Assembly (NCBI RefSeq): GCF_014205115.1
Contig: NZ_JACHMW010000001.1
Coordinates: 1,798,001 to 1,862,000 of the forward strand
Source of the DNA: Micrococcus endophyticus
GTDB lineage: Bacteria > Actinomycetota > Actinomycetes > Actinomycetales > Micrococcaceae
Direction of reading: 5' to 3'
Length of the DNA stretch: 64,000 nucleotides
In this document: piece by piece, positions 51,528 through 60,466 of the stretch
How the letters are laid out: each line of letters starts with the position of its first letter
Numbering within the stretch: position 1 is the first letter of the stretch
Program-made: the position numbers and the translations under genes
Notes under the pieces: generated by a model
The model's database searches: none
Told to the model about the DNA's origin: nothing
Seen by the model: only the letters and a program-made list of their open reading frames with translations

Positions 51528-52451
51528 GTGAGCCCTGCCGCACCCTCCGCCGACCCCGCCGACGGCCCCGCCGACGGAGATCGGCCCGACGTCCCGGCCG
51601 TCCCCGCCTCCTCCCTGATGCTGGTGCGCCCGGAGCAGGACGGGGACACCTCCGTGTTCGCGCTGCGCCGCGCCGGGAGCATGGCCTTCAGCGCCCACGC
51701 CACAGCCTTCCCCGGCGGCCGGGTGGACCCCGCCGACGACCTGCCGGACGCGCTGTGGGAGGGCACCGACCTGGTCGCCTGGGGCCGCCGACTGGGCCTG
51801 CCCCACGAGCCGGTGGACGCCCTGGGCACCCTGGCCGCGCTCGACCCCGCCGAGGGCGCCGGCCGCGTGCTCGCCGCCGCCGTGCGCGAGACCTTCGAGG
51901 AGACCGGCGTGCTCCTGGCCCGGGACGCCGCCACGGGCGCCCCCGTGGACCCGGACCGCGTGGCGGCCCTGCCCGATGACCTGCGCGACGCCGTCGAGCG
52001 GCACGAGGTGGACTTCGGCGACCTGCTGCGCGACGAGGGGCTGCGCCCGGACGCCGGCGCGCTCGTGCCGTGGTCCCGGTGGATCACCCCGCACGGCGGC
52101 CCGCGCCGCTACGACACGTTCTTCTTCGCCGTGCACCTGCCCGCGGGCCAGAGCCCCGAGCGGATGTCCTCGGAGGCCGCCGAGCACGGCTGGGCCTCCC
52201 CCGCCGAGCTGCTGCGCCGCTTCCGCGCCGGCGAGGTCAACCTCATGGCCCCCACGTGGTGGCAGCTGCGCACCCTCGCCGACGCCGGCGAGGACGTCCA
52301 CGCCGGGCGCTCCCGGTTCGAGCCGCTCGAGGGCGTCATGCTCGTGGCCGGGCAGGGGCCTGCGTTCAGCCACGCGGACGAGTACCTGCGGGACCTGGCC
52401 GCGTTCCGGGCGGCCGCCCAGGTGGAGGAGTCGAAGGACAACATCCTCTGA
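51528..52451 (+). CDS. NUDIX hydrolase with split Nudix box (NUDT19-like)
   Basis: A 307-residue NUDIX-family protein. The Nudix box is interrupted: the Gly pair is in ATAFPGGRVDPADDL at about residues 63-64 and the REUxEExGU part, RETFEETGVLL, at about 120-130, separated by an insert of roughly 50 residues. This arrangement is known in NUDT7/NUDT19-type CoA diphosphatases, so hydrolysis of CoA or acyl-CoA is a reasonable guess and would suit the neighbouring acyl-CoA genes. A later segment WSRWITPHGGPRRYDTFFFA fits the subgroup. TACGCT at 51458-51463 would give a 60-nt leader before GTG 51528. A long palindrome follows the stop. Confidence 0.75.
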   Translation: MSPAAPSADPADGPADGDRPDVPAVPASSLMLVRPEQDGDTSVFALRRAGSMAFSAHATAFPGGRVDPADDLPDALWEGTDLVAWGRRLGLPHEPVDALGTLAALDPAEGAGRVLAAAVRETFEETGVLLARDAATGAPVDPDRVAALPDDLRDAVERHEVDFGDLLRDEGLRPDAGALVPWSRWITPHGGPRRYDTFFFAVHLPAGQSPERMSSEAAEHGWASPAELLRRFRAGEVNLMAPTWWQLRTLADAGEDVHAGRSRFEPLEGVMLVAGQGPAFSHADEYLRDLAAFRAAAQVEESKDNIL

Positions 52452-52477
52452 GTCGCGCCCTCCGATCACTCCCTGCT

Positions 52478-52527
52478 GGGCGCACTACTGCCACGTAGAC
52501 GTCGGCCTACCTGGCAGTAGCGCGCCC
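52478..52527. repeat. Long palindrome, copy 2 of a two-copy family
   Basis: A 21-bp stem with two mismatches and an 8-nt loop; left arm GGGCGCACTACTGCC and following GTAGA are the same as in the 32797-32850 palindrome, while the loop differs. It lies 26 bp after the NUDIX stop and 30 bp before TAGGGT (52558-52563), the probable sdaA -10 box. Confidence 0.85.
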
Positions 52528-52651
52528 GGCTCCATGGCCCCGGACCCCGCCTGCCCCTAGGGTGGGGGTGCGCCGGGACGACCCGGCCGCGCGTCGTCTG
52601 CCACCACCCCCGGCCGCCGCGCCCTCCGTCCCCACCCCAAGGAGCCTGAGC

Positions 52652-54070
52652 ATGGCGCTGAGCGTCCTCGACCTGTTCTCGATCGGCATCGGCCCGTCCT
52701 CGTCCCACACGGTGGGTCCGATGCGCGCCGCCCGCCGCTTCACCCAGAGCATGGACCAGCACGGCGTCCTGCAGCGCACCGCGCGCGTGGAGGCGGAGCT
52801 GTTCGGCTCCCTCGCCGCCACGGGCATCGGCCACGGCTCGGACACCGCCGTGCTCCTCGGCCTGGCCGGCCAGGACCCGGAGACCATCGACCCGGACGCC
52901 TGCGTGGGCCTCGTGGACGAGATCCTCCAGGGCGGCCACATGCCCCTGGACGGCCGCCACGAGATCGCCTTCGACCGGCAGAAGGACATGACACTGCACA
53001 TGCGCCGCACGCTGCCCGGGCACCCCAACGGCATGCGCCTGACAGCCTTCGACGCCGACGGCGAGCAGCTGCACACGCGCGACTACTACTCCGTGGGCGG
53101 CGGCTTCGTGGTCACCTCGGACGAGCTCGAGGCCGAGCTGGACGAGAGCCGGGACGTCAGCCGCCACGACGACGGCGAGGGCGGCGAGCCCTACCCGTTC
53201 GCCACGGGCGCCGAGCTCGCCGGCCGCTGCCGCACCAACGGGCTGAGCATCGCCGAGCTCATGCTCGCCAACGAGGCCACCCGCCACGACCCGGGCGAGC
53301 TGCGCACCCAGCTGCTGGCCATCTGGGACGTCATGCAGGAGTGCGTGCACAACGGCGTCACCCGGACCGAGCCGATCCTGCCCGGCGGACTCAAGGTCCG
53401 CCGTCGTGCCCCCGCCCTGCGGGCCCACCTGCTGGAGACCACCGACCGCACCGACCCCATGTGGGCCATGGAGTGGGTCAACCTGTTCGCCCTGGCCGTG
53501 AACGAGGAGAACGCCTCCGGCGGGCGCATCGTCACCGCCCCCACCAACGGCGCGGCCGGCATCATCCCGGCCGTGCTGCACTACTACATGCGGTTCGTGC
53601 TGCCCCAGGACGCCACCCAGCAGGAGCGGGACGACAAGGTGGTGGAGTTCCTGCTCACCGCCGCCGCGATCGGCATCCTGTACAAGCGCAACGCCTCCAT
53701 CTCCGGCGCCGAGGTCGGCTGCCAGGGCGAGGTCGGCTCGGCCTGCTCCATGGCCGCCGGCGCCCTCTGCGCGGTGCTCGGCGGCACCGTGGACCAGGTG
53801 GAGAACGCCGCGGAGATCGGCATCGAGCACAACCTCGGCCTCACCTGCGACCCCGTGGGCGGCCTCGTGCAGGTGCCGTGCATCGAGCGCAACGCCATCG
53901 CCTCCGTGAAGGCCATCAACGCGGCCCGCCTGGCCCTGCTCGGCGACGGCTCCCACCGCGTCACCCTCGACCAGGCCATCAAGACCATGCGCGACACCGG
54001 CGCGGACATGAAGTCCAAGTACAAGGAGACCTCGCGCGGCGGCCTCGCCGTGAACGTCATCGAGTGCTGA
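52652..54070 (+). CDS. sdaA: L-serine ammonia-lyase (iron-sulfur type)
   Basis: Deaminates L-serine to pyruvate with a 4Fe-4S cluster. The 472-residue single-chain enzyme has both domains: N-terminal [20 protein letters not shown] (serine-binding SSSHT) and C-terminal [60 protein letters not shown] with the cluster cysteines. AAGGAG precedes ATG 52652 and TAGGGT gives a leader of about 80 nt. Physiologically it links to the glycine cleavage operon through serine hydroxymethyltransferase. Confidence 0.95.
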   Translation: MALSVLDLFSIGIGPSSSHTVGPMRAARRFTQSMDQHGVLQRTARVEAELFGSLAATGIGHGSDTAVLLGLAGQDPETIDPDACVGLVDEILQGGHMPLDGRHEIAFDRQKDMTLHMRRTLPGHPNGMRLTAFDADGEQLHTRDYYSVGGGFVVTSDELEAELDESRDVSRHDDGEGGEPYPFATGAELAGRCRTNGLSIAELMLANEATRHDPGELRTQLLAIWDVMQECVHNGVTRTEPILPGGLKVRRRAPALRAHLLETTDRTDPMWAMEWVNLFALAVNEENASGGRIVTAPTNGAAGIIPAVLHYYMRFVLPQDATQQERDDKVVEFLLTAAAIGILYKRNASISGAEVGCQGEVGSACSMAAGALCAVLGGTVDQVENAAEIGIEHNLGLTCDPVGGLVQVPCIERNAIASVKAINAARLALLGDGSHRVTLDQAIKTMRDTGADMKSKYKETSRGGLAVNVIEC

Positions 54071-54225
54071 CGCCGCGGCCGGGGGCGGCCGGCTCGCGCC
54101 GTCGTCGTGGTCCCGGACACGTGTACTGACGACGACGGAGCGCGGCTCCACCCGGGGCGTGAGGCGGGGACGTGGGCTAGGGTGGGGCAGAATTCCTCCT
54201 TCCCCAGACGCGAGAGGACACCCCC

Positions 54226-55317
54226 GTGGCCATTCATCCTGTGGACGCGACCCTGCAGGCCGCGACGATCGACCCCGACGAGCGCACCGAGAAGCTCCAG
54301 GGTGTCAAGCTGGACGGCGGCGGCTGGAAGTACGCTCTGACCCGCGCCGTCAAGGAGTTCGGCAACGACGGCGGCACCGACCTGGCCGCCAAGCTCACCT
54401 ACTACATGGTGCTCTCGTTGGCGCCGGCCCTGCTCGCGGTCTTCTCCATCCTCACGCTCGTGCTGGCCTCCAACCGCTCGGCCGTGGACGACCTCGTGCA
54501 GCAGCTGGCGGGGATGGTGCCCCCGGACTACGAGACCGTGGTGTCCGACGTCGTGAACAACCTGATGGGCCAGGCCGGCGGCGGCATCATCGCCCTGATC
54601 GTCGGCATCCTGACGGCCGTGTGGTCCGCCTCGGCCTATGTGAAGGCGTTCAACCGCGCCTCGAACCAGGTCTACAACTACTCGGAGGGCCGCGGCTTCG
54701 TGAAGCTGACGCTGACCAACCTGCTGACCACCATGATCATGTTGGCGGGCATCGTGCTGACGCTCATCTCCCTGGCTCTGAACCGCTCCTTGGTGGAAGG
54801 CCTGATCGCGCCCATCGCCCAGCCCCTGGGCATGACCTCCGCGGTGAACTTCCTCTCGGACACCTTCCTGCCGATCTGGGCCTGGGTGAAGTGGCCGGTC
54901 GTTATCATCCTGCTCCTGGTGCTGATCGCCACCCTGTACTACATGACCCCCAACGTGAAGAAGCCCAGCTTCCGCATGTTCGGCCCGGGCAACATCTTCG
55001 CGCTGGTCGGCATGGTGCTGGCCGCCGTGGGCCTGTACTTCTACTTCACCACGCTCGCCGGCTACTCTGCATACGGCGCCATCGGCGGCGTCATGGCCCT
55101 GCTCTTCGCCCTGTGGATCTTCAACATCGTGCTGCTGCTCGGCCTGGAGATCGACACCGAGGTGGAGCGCGCCAAGCAGCTCACCGCGGGCATGCCCGCC
55201 GAGGACGCCGTGAAGCTGCCCCCGAAGGACGTCTCCGCCCTCGAGAAGAAGGTCGAGAAGCAGGAGCAGCTCGAGGAGAAGGGCTACGAGCTCCGCGCCA
55301 CCCACGAGGACCGCTGA
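54226..55317 (+). CDS. YihY/BrkB-family membrane protein
   Basis: A 363-residue polytopic membrane protein of the YihY/virulence factor BrkB family, function not settled. Family features are TDLAAKLTYYMVLSLAPALL, VWSASAYVKAFNRASNQVYN, GRGFVKLTLTNLLTTMIMLA, TLYYMTPNVKKPSFRMFGPG and GYSAYGAIGGVMALLFALWI. The C-terminal 60 residues are a charged helix (LEKKVEKQEQLEEKGYELRA). GTG 54226 is preceded by GAGAGGA; TAGGGT at 54178-54183 is the likely -10. A hairpin and a repeat array follow the stop. Confidence 0.88.
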   Translation: MAIHPVDATLQAATIDPDERTEKLQGVKLDGGGWKYALTRAVKEFGNDGGTDLAAKLTYYMVLSLAPALLAVFSILTLVLASNRSAVDDLVQQLAGMVPPDYETVVSDVVNNLMGQAGGGIIALIVGILTAVWSASAYVKAFNRASNQVYNYSEGRGFVKLTLTNLLTTMIMLAGIVLTLISLALNRSLVEGLIAPIAQPLGMTSAVNFLSDTFLPIWAWVKWPVVIILLLVLIATLYYMTPNVKKPSFRMFGPGNIFALVGMVLAAVGLYFYFTTLAGYSAYGAIGGVMALLFALWIFNIVLLLGLEIDTEVERAKQLTAGMPAEDAVKLPPKDVSALEKKVEKQEQLEEKGYELRATHEDR

Positions 55318-55335
55318 CCGGTCCCCGACGTGCCC

Positions 55336-55376
55336 GACGACGGCCGCTCACCTCGCGGAGGTGGGCGGCCGTCGTC
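55336..55376. terminator. Terminator after the YihY gene
   Basis: 19-bp stem GACGACGGCCGCTCACCTC / GAGGTGGGCGGCCGTCGTC (one wobble) with 3-nt loop in the convergent spacer. Confidence 0.78.
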
Positions 55377-55398
55377 GTCCGCGGGGCAGGGCCGGGCA

Positions 55399-55454
55399 CT
55401 TTCGTGCGGGAAACGGGAGCCTGGCGGGGCGCTTTCGTGCGGGAGACGGGAGCC
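55399..55454 (+). repeat. Dispersed repeat array VII (two forward copies)
   Basis: Copies at 55399-55420 and 55432-55454 (second has GGGAGACGGG), 33 bp apart, between the YihY terminator and the stop of the convergent nuclease gene. Confidence 0.9.
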
Positions 55455-55463
55455 GGCGCGGGC

Positions 55464-56585
55464 TCAGCGCTTCGCGGCGCGGTACCCGTCCGCCTCGGCC
55501 GCGGCGGCGGAGGCGTAGCAGTTGCGGGCGTTAGTCCGGCCATAGTGCTGCTGGCCGGGCACGTGGTAGATGAAGGAGTTGTCGTTGCCCTTGACCGGGA
55601 AGTCGTCCGGGCACACGAAGTCCGCACCGGGCACAGGGCCGGAGCCCGCGGCCAGGGCGGGGACGGGGGCGGGCTCGGCGACGGCGGCCGGCGCCTCGTC
55701 CTCCACGGGCTCGGGCGCCTCCTCCACGGCGCACTCACCGGAGAACAGCCCGACGCCGTCCGCGCGGGCCTGCTCCCACGCCGCCTCGACCTCGGGAAGG
55801 AACCGGACGTTGCCGTCGAAGACCACGGGCTCGCCCAGGCCGAGGCGGGCCATCTCGGCGTTGACGAGGACCCCGTCCACGAAGACGCCGGCCAGCAGGC
55901 GGTCGTGGCGGTCCAGGAGAACGTCGTCGTACTGGAGGACCACGGTGTCCCCGGGGCCGATCATCGACTTCAGGGCGGCCGTGGCCTCCGGGCCCTGGCA
56001 CTGCACCGGCTTCGAGGGATGGCGGGTCTCCGGCGTGTCGATGTTCAGTAGGCGCACCGGCGTGGAGACCCCGTCCAGGGAGACCCGCAGGGTGTCGCCG
56101 TCCGCCACGGACTGCACGACGGCCACGTCTCCCTCGACCCCGGCCGTGCCGCCCCACGCAGCGTCCTCGGCGCTCCCGGCCGCGTCGAGGTCCTCCTCCT
56201 CGGCCGCCGCGGCGGCCGCCGCACGGGACTCCTCCGCCCGGCGGGAGCGCTCCGCCTCGCGGGAGTCCTCGGCGGCTCGGGACTCCTCCGCACGGCGCGC
56301 CTCGGCAGCCCGGGACTCCTCTGCACGTCGGGACTGCTCGGCCTCGCTGGCCTGTGCCGCCGCGCGTGAGGACTCCGCCGCCCGGGATCGGTCGGCGGCC
56401 TCAGCCGACGCCGTCGACGAGACGGCAGGCGCGGTGGTCGTCGCGGCGGCACCGCTGGACGGGGCGCCCGCCGAGGCGGGGGCCGCGACGTCGTCGCCGG
56501 AGGCCGCGGGGGTGCAGCCGGTGAGGACCAGGGAGAGGGCCGCCGCGGCGACGAGGCCGGCGCGGGGGAACAGGCGAGGGGTCAA
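55464..56585 (-). CDS. Surface lipoprotein with staphylococcal-nuclease domain
   Basis: A 373-residue exported lipoprotein. The N-terminus AALSLVLTGCTPAASG has a lipobox (LTGC). Residues about 60-135 are a charged Ala/Glu/Arg/Ser repeat stalk (SRRAEESRAAEARRAEESRA). The SNase domain (about 150-290) keeps the catalytic residues: VADGDTLRVSLDG, VRLLNIDTPETRHPS with Arg and Glu, and DRHDRLLAGVFVDG with the second Arg. The C-terminus holds a small domain, FIYHVPGQQHYGRTNARNCY then ASAAAAEADGYRAAKR, resembling the motif found at the end of several actinobacterial surface nucleases and lysins. ATG 56585 fits the lipoprotein signal. Forward and reverse repeat arrays flank the gene. Confidence 0.82.
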   Translation of the reverse strand: MTPRLFPRAGLVAAAALSLVLTGCTPAASGDDVAAPASAGAPSSGAAATTTAPAVSSTASAEAADRSRAAESSRAAAQASEAEQSRRAEESRAAEARRAEESRAAEDSREAERSRRAEESRAAAAAAAEEEDLDAAGSAEDAAWGGTAGVEGDVAVVQSVADGDTLRVSLDGVSTPVRLLNIDTPETRHPSKPVQCQGPEATAALKSMIGPGDTVVLQYDDVLLDRHDRLLAGVFVDGVLVNAEMARLGLGEPVVFDGNVRFLPEVEAAWEQARADGVGLFSGECAVEEAPEPVEDEAPAAVAEPAPVPALAAGSGPVPGADFVCPDDFPVKGNDNSFIYHVPGQQHYGRTNARNCYASAAAAEADGYRAAKR

Positions 56586-56707
56586 GGCAGCTCCTGGCGA
56601 GAGGTGGGGAGGGCATGAGGAAGGGCCCCGCCGTCCGGCAGGGCCCTCGGTGTGGCCTCATCCTGGCACAGGGAACGTCCAGGTGACGCCATGGTGACGC
56701 CCGGGGA

Positions 56708-56762
56708 GGCTCCCGTTTCCCGCACGAAAGCACCCGGAAGGCTCCCGTTTCCCACACGAAAG
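56708..56762 (-). repeat. Dispersed repeat array VIII (two reverse copies)
   Basis: Copies at 56708-56730 and 56740-56762 (second has one change, CCCACACG), about 33 bp apart, between the lipoprotein nuclease and the TspO-like gene. Confidence 0.9.
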
Positions 56763-56799
56763 CGGCGGGGCTGACGGTGGGGGAAGCAGCCCGCCAGGG

Positions 56800-57732
56800 T
56801 CAGCGGCGGCCGTCGACGGGGTCGTCGCCGCCGTCGAGGGCGTCCAGGACGAGGTCGCGGGCCTCGCCCGTGGCCGAGCGGCGGGAGAGCAGCAGCGCGG
56901 CGACCCAGCACAGCAGCACGATCGCGGCGCCGCCCCACGCCAGCACGGCGAGGCTGCCCGAGAGCAGGCCCGAGCCGTCCGCGCGGCCGACGCCGATCCA
57001 CACCAGGCCCCAGGCGAGGGCGAACGCCGGGGCGGGGCGGCCGCCGTCGTACACCGCGGTGAATGCGCCCACGAGCACGGCCACCACGATCATGATCTTC
57101 GCCCACGTGGTCGGCTGGAACGGGTCGCCGGTCCAGCCGGTCGAGGCCAGCCACGCGGCCACGTTCGCCACGGTCGCGATCGAGACCCAGCCCAGGTGCA
57201 GGCCCTGCACGCCGTCCAGCAGGATGCGCTCGCCCCAGCTGTGGGCGCGGGCGGACTCGAGGAGCATGAGGATGCGGCACAGGCTCGCCAGCAGCAGGAC
57301 GATCACCACCACGCTCAGCCCGAGCAGGCCCAGCTGCACCGTCCAGATCCAGGCGGCGTTGAGCAGCACGGAGACGAGGATCCAGGGGCGCAGGCGGTCG
57401 TGCCGCGCGGACTGGGCGGACGGCAGGAACTGCCACACGGCGTACGCCAGCAGGCCCGCGTAGATCACGGACCAGATGGAGAACGCGGGGCTCGCCGGGG
57501 CCACCCAGGTGGCGTCCGGGCCGAGCCAGCCGCCCGAGGCCTCGGCCACGGGGGCGAACCCGGCCACCACGCCGGCGCCGAGGAACGCGGCCACCAGGGC
57601 CGCCAGCACCACGAGGAGCATGGCGACGCGGCCGCCCGGGGAGGCCAGGCCCGTCCCGGAGCTGGGGACGCGGCCCGCGGCGTCGGGACCGAAGGTGCTG
57701 CGGTGCGAACCGAGGTCGGCGGCGGTGCTCAT
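56800..57732 (-). CDS. TspO/MBR-related tryptophan-rich membrane protein
   Basis: A 310-residue protein with about eight hydrophobic segments, of the tryptophan-rich sensory/TspO-related group. The first half has FAPVAEASGGWLGPDATWVA, PASPAFSIWSVIYAGLLAYA and VWQFLPSAQSARHDRLRPWI with LLNAAWIWTVQLGLLGLS, the typical P-x-F-x-x-W-x-x-x-Y and W-N-like positions; the second half continues with more membrane helices, so it is longer than canonical TspO (about 160 residues). The C-terminal domain of the 2637-5465 protein has a similar arrangement. Canonical TspO binds tetrapyrroles; here ligand is unknown. Confidence 0.72.
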   Translation of the reverse strand: MSTAADLGSHRSTFGPDAAGRVPSSGTGLASPGGRVAMLLVVLAALVAAFLGAGVVAGFAPVAEASGGWLGPDATWVAPASPAFSIWSVIYAGLLAYAVWQFLPSAQSARHDRLRPWILVSVLLNAAWIWTVQLGLLGLSVVVIVLLLASLCRILMLLESARAHSWGERILLDGVQGLHLGWVSIATVANVAAWLASTGWTGDPFQPTTWAKIMIVVAVLVGAFTAVYDGGRPAPAFALAWGLVWIGVGRADGSGLLSGSLAVLAWGGAAIVLLCWVAALLLSRRSATGEARDLVLDALDGGDDPVDGRR

Positions 57733-57861
57733 GGGTGCTCCCGTGGGTGTGGGTCGGTCGGGGTGTCGGGGGTGCGCCCCGGCGGGGCGCGCGTCAGGGT
57801 CAGCGTAGCCGCCGGGCCGCCCGGGGGCACGGGTCGGGGGTGGGGCCCTCCTGCACGACGC

Positions 57862-57900
57862 CGCAGGCCCGGCCCGCCTCGAGGGCGGACCGGGCCTGCG
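57862..57900 (-). terminator. Terminator after catA
   Basis: 17-bp stem with one mismatch (CGCAGGCCCGG / CCGGGCCTGCG outer part) and 5-nt loop, 30 bp beyond the catA stop on the minus strand. Confidence 0.75.
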
Positions 57901-57930
57901 TGGAGTCCGGCGCGGGGCCGGGTCGGGCGA

Positions 57931-58815
57931 TCAGGCGCCCGGGACGGTCTCCGGGGTCTTCTCGGACACCGGGTCGAGCACGAAGTCGTACTCCACGTCC
58001 ACGCCCTCGCCGGCGGGCTTCGGGTCGAGGATCAGCTCGGGCTTCACGGCCGAGGCGATGTCGTCGTCGTTGTGCTCGTCGCCGGGGAAGTACAGCTGGG
58101 CGGTGAGCAGCTCGTGGCCGGGGGCCGACACCTTCAGGTGCAGGTGGGCCGGGCGCCAGGCATGCCAGCCGGCGGCGGCGATCAGCTGGCCGCACGCGCC
58201 GTCGGTCGGGATCTGGTACGGCGCGGGCTGCACGGTGTTGATGGAGTAGTTGCCCTCGGCGTCCACGGGGAAGGAGCCGCGCAGGTTCCACTCGGGCAGG
58301 TTCGGGGCGAACTGCGAGTAGAAGCCGTCGTTGTCGGCGTGCCACAGCTCGACCTTGGCGTCCTTGAGCGGGGTGCCGTCGGTGGAGCGGACCTGGCCGT
58401 GGAACACCATGGCGGTGCCGCCCTCGTCCTCACGCATCGGGATGGTGTGGCCGTCGGCGGGGACCGGGGCGTCCGGCACGTAGTACGGGCCCTCGATGGA
58501 GCCCTTGTTGCCCTCGCGGTGCTCGGTGGCGACGTCCTCCACGGAGTGCTCGAGCCACACGTCGAGGAAGAGGGGCCACTCGCCGTCGTCGCCGACCCTG
58601 ATCAGCCACGCCTTGAGGGCGTTGTACTCCTCGTAGGTGACCTTCTTCTCGAGGACGATGTCGTTGGCGGCCTTGATCAGGGCGCCGGCGAGCTCGCTGA
58701 CGCGGGCCTGGTCGACCTGGGCGGCGCCGGTCTTGCCGGCGCGGCGGAAGTTGTCGGTGGCGGCGTTGCCGGCGGCGGCGGCGGACTCGTCGCCGGTGAA
58801 CTCGTTGGGAACCAT
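57931..58815 (-). CDS. catA: Catechol 1,2-dioxygenase
   Basis: Intradiol ring cleavage of catechol to cis,cis-muconate with Fe(III). The 294-residue protein shows the family order: SIEGPYYVPDAPVPADG with the first Tyr ligand, ELWHADNDGFYSQFAPN with the second Tyr, NLRGSFPVDAEGNYSINTVQ, and the two His ligands in RPAHLHLKVSAPGHELLTAQ. ATG 58815 matches the family start. It is transcribed separately from catRBC: an operator of the CatR type (58936-58962) and a CRP-like site (58868-58881) lie just upstream. The product goes to CatB and CatC encoded next door. Confidence 0.94.
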   Translation of the reverse strand: MVPNEFTGDESAAAAGNAATDNFRRAGKTGAAQVDQARVSELAGALIKAANDIVLEKKVTYEEYNALKAWLIRVGDDGEWPLFLDVWLEHSVEDVATEHREGNKGSIEGPYYVPDAPVPADGHTIPMREDEGGTAMVFHGQVRSTDGTPLKDAKVELWHADNDGFYSQFAPNLPEWNLRGSFPVDAEGNYSINTVQPAPYQIPTDGACGQLIAAAGWHAWRPAHLHLKVSAPGHELLTAQLYFPGDEHNDDDIASAVKPELILDPKPAGEGVDVEYDFVLDPVSEKTPETVPGA

Positions 58816-58867
58816 GGTGAGGCGTCCTTTCGCGGGGACGTGCGGGGTGCGGCGGTGGTGACACAGC

Positions 58868-58881
58868 GTGATCGGCGTCAC
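58868..58881. promoter_or_regulatory. CRP/GlxR-like site upstream of catA
   Basis: GTGATCGGCGTCAC is an exact GTGA-N6-TCAC palindrome, 53 bp before the catA start. It would allow carbon-source control of the catechol branch. Confidence 0.55.
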
Positions 58882-58935
58882 CATCGAGATCAGGCTAGGA
58901 CGTCTTCTCAGCCGAGGGAAAGACGCAATCGGGCA

Positions 58936-58962
58936 TGATTGAGAGCCTGGTGCTCTCAATCA
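58936..58962. promoter_or_regulatory. LysR-type operator of catA
   Basis: TGATTGAGAGC-CTGGT-GCTCTCAATCA, a perfect 11-bp inverted repeat with 5-nt spacer, directly after the catC stop and upstream of catA. Its core TTGAGAG-N7-CTCTCAA recurs at 61462-61486. Confidence 0.75.
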
Positions 58963-58964
58963 CG

Positions 58965-59282
58965 TCAGAGGGCGGCGCGGTCCTCGGCGGTGGTGAAGAA
59001 GTCCTCGGCGATGGCGTTCGGGTGCGTCGCCAGGGGGGTCACGCGCACCTTCATGTACGGGAACATCGGGAAGCCGGAGAGGATCGCGTGCAGCTCGTCG
59101 TGGGAGTCCACGTCGAACACGGAGTGGTTGGCGTACTCGCCGACGATCCGCCAGATCCCCTTCATCACGCCGCGGCGCTGCAGGTCCCCGGAGTACTCCT
59201 TCTCCCGGGCCTGGAAGCCGGCCTTCGTCTCGTCGCTCATGGTCTCCGGGAACGTCACGTCCATCCGGGCGAGGAACAGCAT
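58965..59282 (-). CDS. catC: Muconolactone delta-isomerase
   Basis: Isomerises muconolactone to 3-oxoadipate enol-lactone. The 105-residue protein has MLFLARMDVTFPETMSDETK, AREKEYSGDLQRRGVMKGIW, RIVGEYANHSVFDVDSHDEL and HAILSGFPMFPYMKVRVTPL, all typical of CatC. ATG 59282 fits the usual start. It follows catB by 80 bp that contain a strong hairpin, so its level may be set by read-through. Genes for the enol-lactone hydrolase and CoA transferase are not in the window. Confidence 0.93.
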   Translation of the reverse strand: MLFLARMDVTFPETMSDETKAGFQAREKEYSGDLQRRGVMKGIWRIVGEYANHSVFDVDSHDELHAILSGFPMFPYMKVRVTPLATHPNAIAEDFFTTAEDRAAL

Positions 59283-59315
59283 GGGGGTCTCCTTGCGTCG
59301 TCTTCGGGGGTGGGC

Positions 59316-59342
59316 GACGCCGGCCCGGTGCGGGCCGGCGTC
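59316..59342 (-). terminator. Hairpin between catB and catC
   Basis: 11-bp perfect stem GACGCCGGCCC / GGGCCGGCGTC with 5-nt loop inside the operon; a likely attenuator or RNA processing signal, since no promoter is evident before catC. Confidence 0.55.
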
Positions 59343-59362
59343 GGGCGCGGTGGGCGCCGGGG

Positions 59363-60466
59363 TCAGCGGTCGGTGCGGTATCGGGTGAGCTTGTCCTCGT
59401 CGATCGCGGCGCCCACGCCGGGGACGTGGCGCACGGCGATGCGGCCGTCGCGGATCTGCAGGGGCTCGGCGAGCAGGTCGTCGGCCATGTCCAGGAAGTT
59501 GGACAGCTCGCCGGCGCGGCGGGAGGTGGCCTCGAAGGCGGCGCCGAAGGTGACGGTGGCCAGGGAGCCGACCTGGGTGTCGATCTGGTTGCCCATGGTC
59601 ACGTCCACACCCAGGCCGGTGCACAGGCCGAGGATCTCCTGCGCCTCGGTGAAGCCGGAGCGGGCGGTCTTGATGCAGATGGCGTTGCAGCCGCCGGAGA
59701 GCAGCTCGCGGGAGGCGTCGCCGGCCGTGGGCACGGACTCGTCCCCGACCACGGGGATGGGGGACTTCTCCACCAGGCGACGGCGGCTCATCGCCTCCTT
59801 CGCGTCGCACGGCTCCTCGAGCAGGCTCAGGCCCAGGCCCTCGGTGCGGCGCAGCACCTCCATGGCCTCGTTCGCGGTCCAGCCGCGGTTGGCGTCCAGG
59901 TAGAGATCGACGTCGTCGCCGAGCCCCTCGCGCAGGACGTGGCAGGCCTCGATGTCCAGGGAGAGCGGCCGGCGGCCGGTCTTGAGCTTGAAGGTGGTGA
60001 TCCCGTACTCCTCGCCGAAGTGGCGCGCCTCGTCCAAGAGCTCCTGGGCGGGCTTGAAGCCGAGCATGTGGCTCACGCGCATCGAGTCGGTCCACCCGCC
60101 GAGCAGCGTCGTGACGGGGGTCTTCAGGGCCTTGCCCATGGCGTCCCAGAGTGCGATGTCCAGGGCGCCCTTGGCCACCTGGTTGTGGATGGTGCGGCGC
60201 ATCACCGCGTGGATCTGCGAGCGGTCGAACACGCTCAGGCCCACCACGTGGGGCGCGAAGACCTCCTCGAGCACGTTCTTGATGGACACCTGGGTCTCGC
60301 CGTAGGTGTATGGGCGCGGCGGGGCGTCGGCCTCGCCCACGATCCCGTCCTCCGTGTGCACGCGCACCAGCACGTGGTCGGCGGTCTGGACCTCGCCGGA
60401 GGCGAACTTCAGGGGGTGGGTGTACGGGATGGCGTACGGGATGGCCTCGATGCGGGTGATCTTCAC
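59363..60466 (-). CDS. catB: Muconate cycloisomerase
   Basis: Lactonises cis,cis-muconate to muconolactone; enolase superfamily, Mn/Mg dependent. The 367-residue protein has TRIEAIPYAIPYTHPLKFAS, the K-x-K motif in TTFKLKTGRRPLSLDIEACH, metal ligands in LYLDANRGWT (Asp), LLEEPCDAKE (Glu) and VVGDESVPT (Asp), and the second catalytic Lys in AICIKTARSGFTEAQ. The GTG start at 60466 directly abuts the catR stop, with CAGGAG inside the end of catR as ribosome site, so catR and catB are translationally coupled. Confidence 0.92.
   Translation of the reverse strand: MKITRIEAIPYAIPYTHPLKFASGEVQTADHVLVRVHTEDGIVGEADAPPRPYTYGETQVSIKNVLEEVFAPHVVGLSVFDRSQIHAVMRRTIHNQVAKGALDIALWDAMGKALKTPVTTLLGGWTDSMRVSHMLGFKPAQELLDEARHFGEEYGITTFKLKTGRRPLSLDIEACHVLREGLGDDVDLYLDANRGWTANEAMEVLRRTEGLGLSLLEEPCDAKEAMSRRRLVEKSPIPVVGDESVPTAGDASRELLSGGCNAICIKTARSGFTEAQEILGLCTGLGVDVTMGNQIDTQVGSLATVTFGAAFEATSRRAGELSNFLDMADDLLAEPLQIRDGRIAVRHVPGVGAAIDEDKLTRYRTDR

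Noticed and set aside
52452-52651. Second riboswitch upstream of sdaA
   Set aside because: The leader lacks the GGAGAG and CTCTCAGG elements seen before gcvP; only the palindrome and a -10 box are visible.
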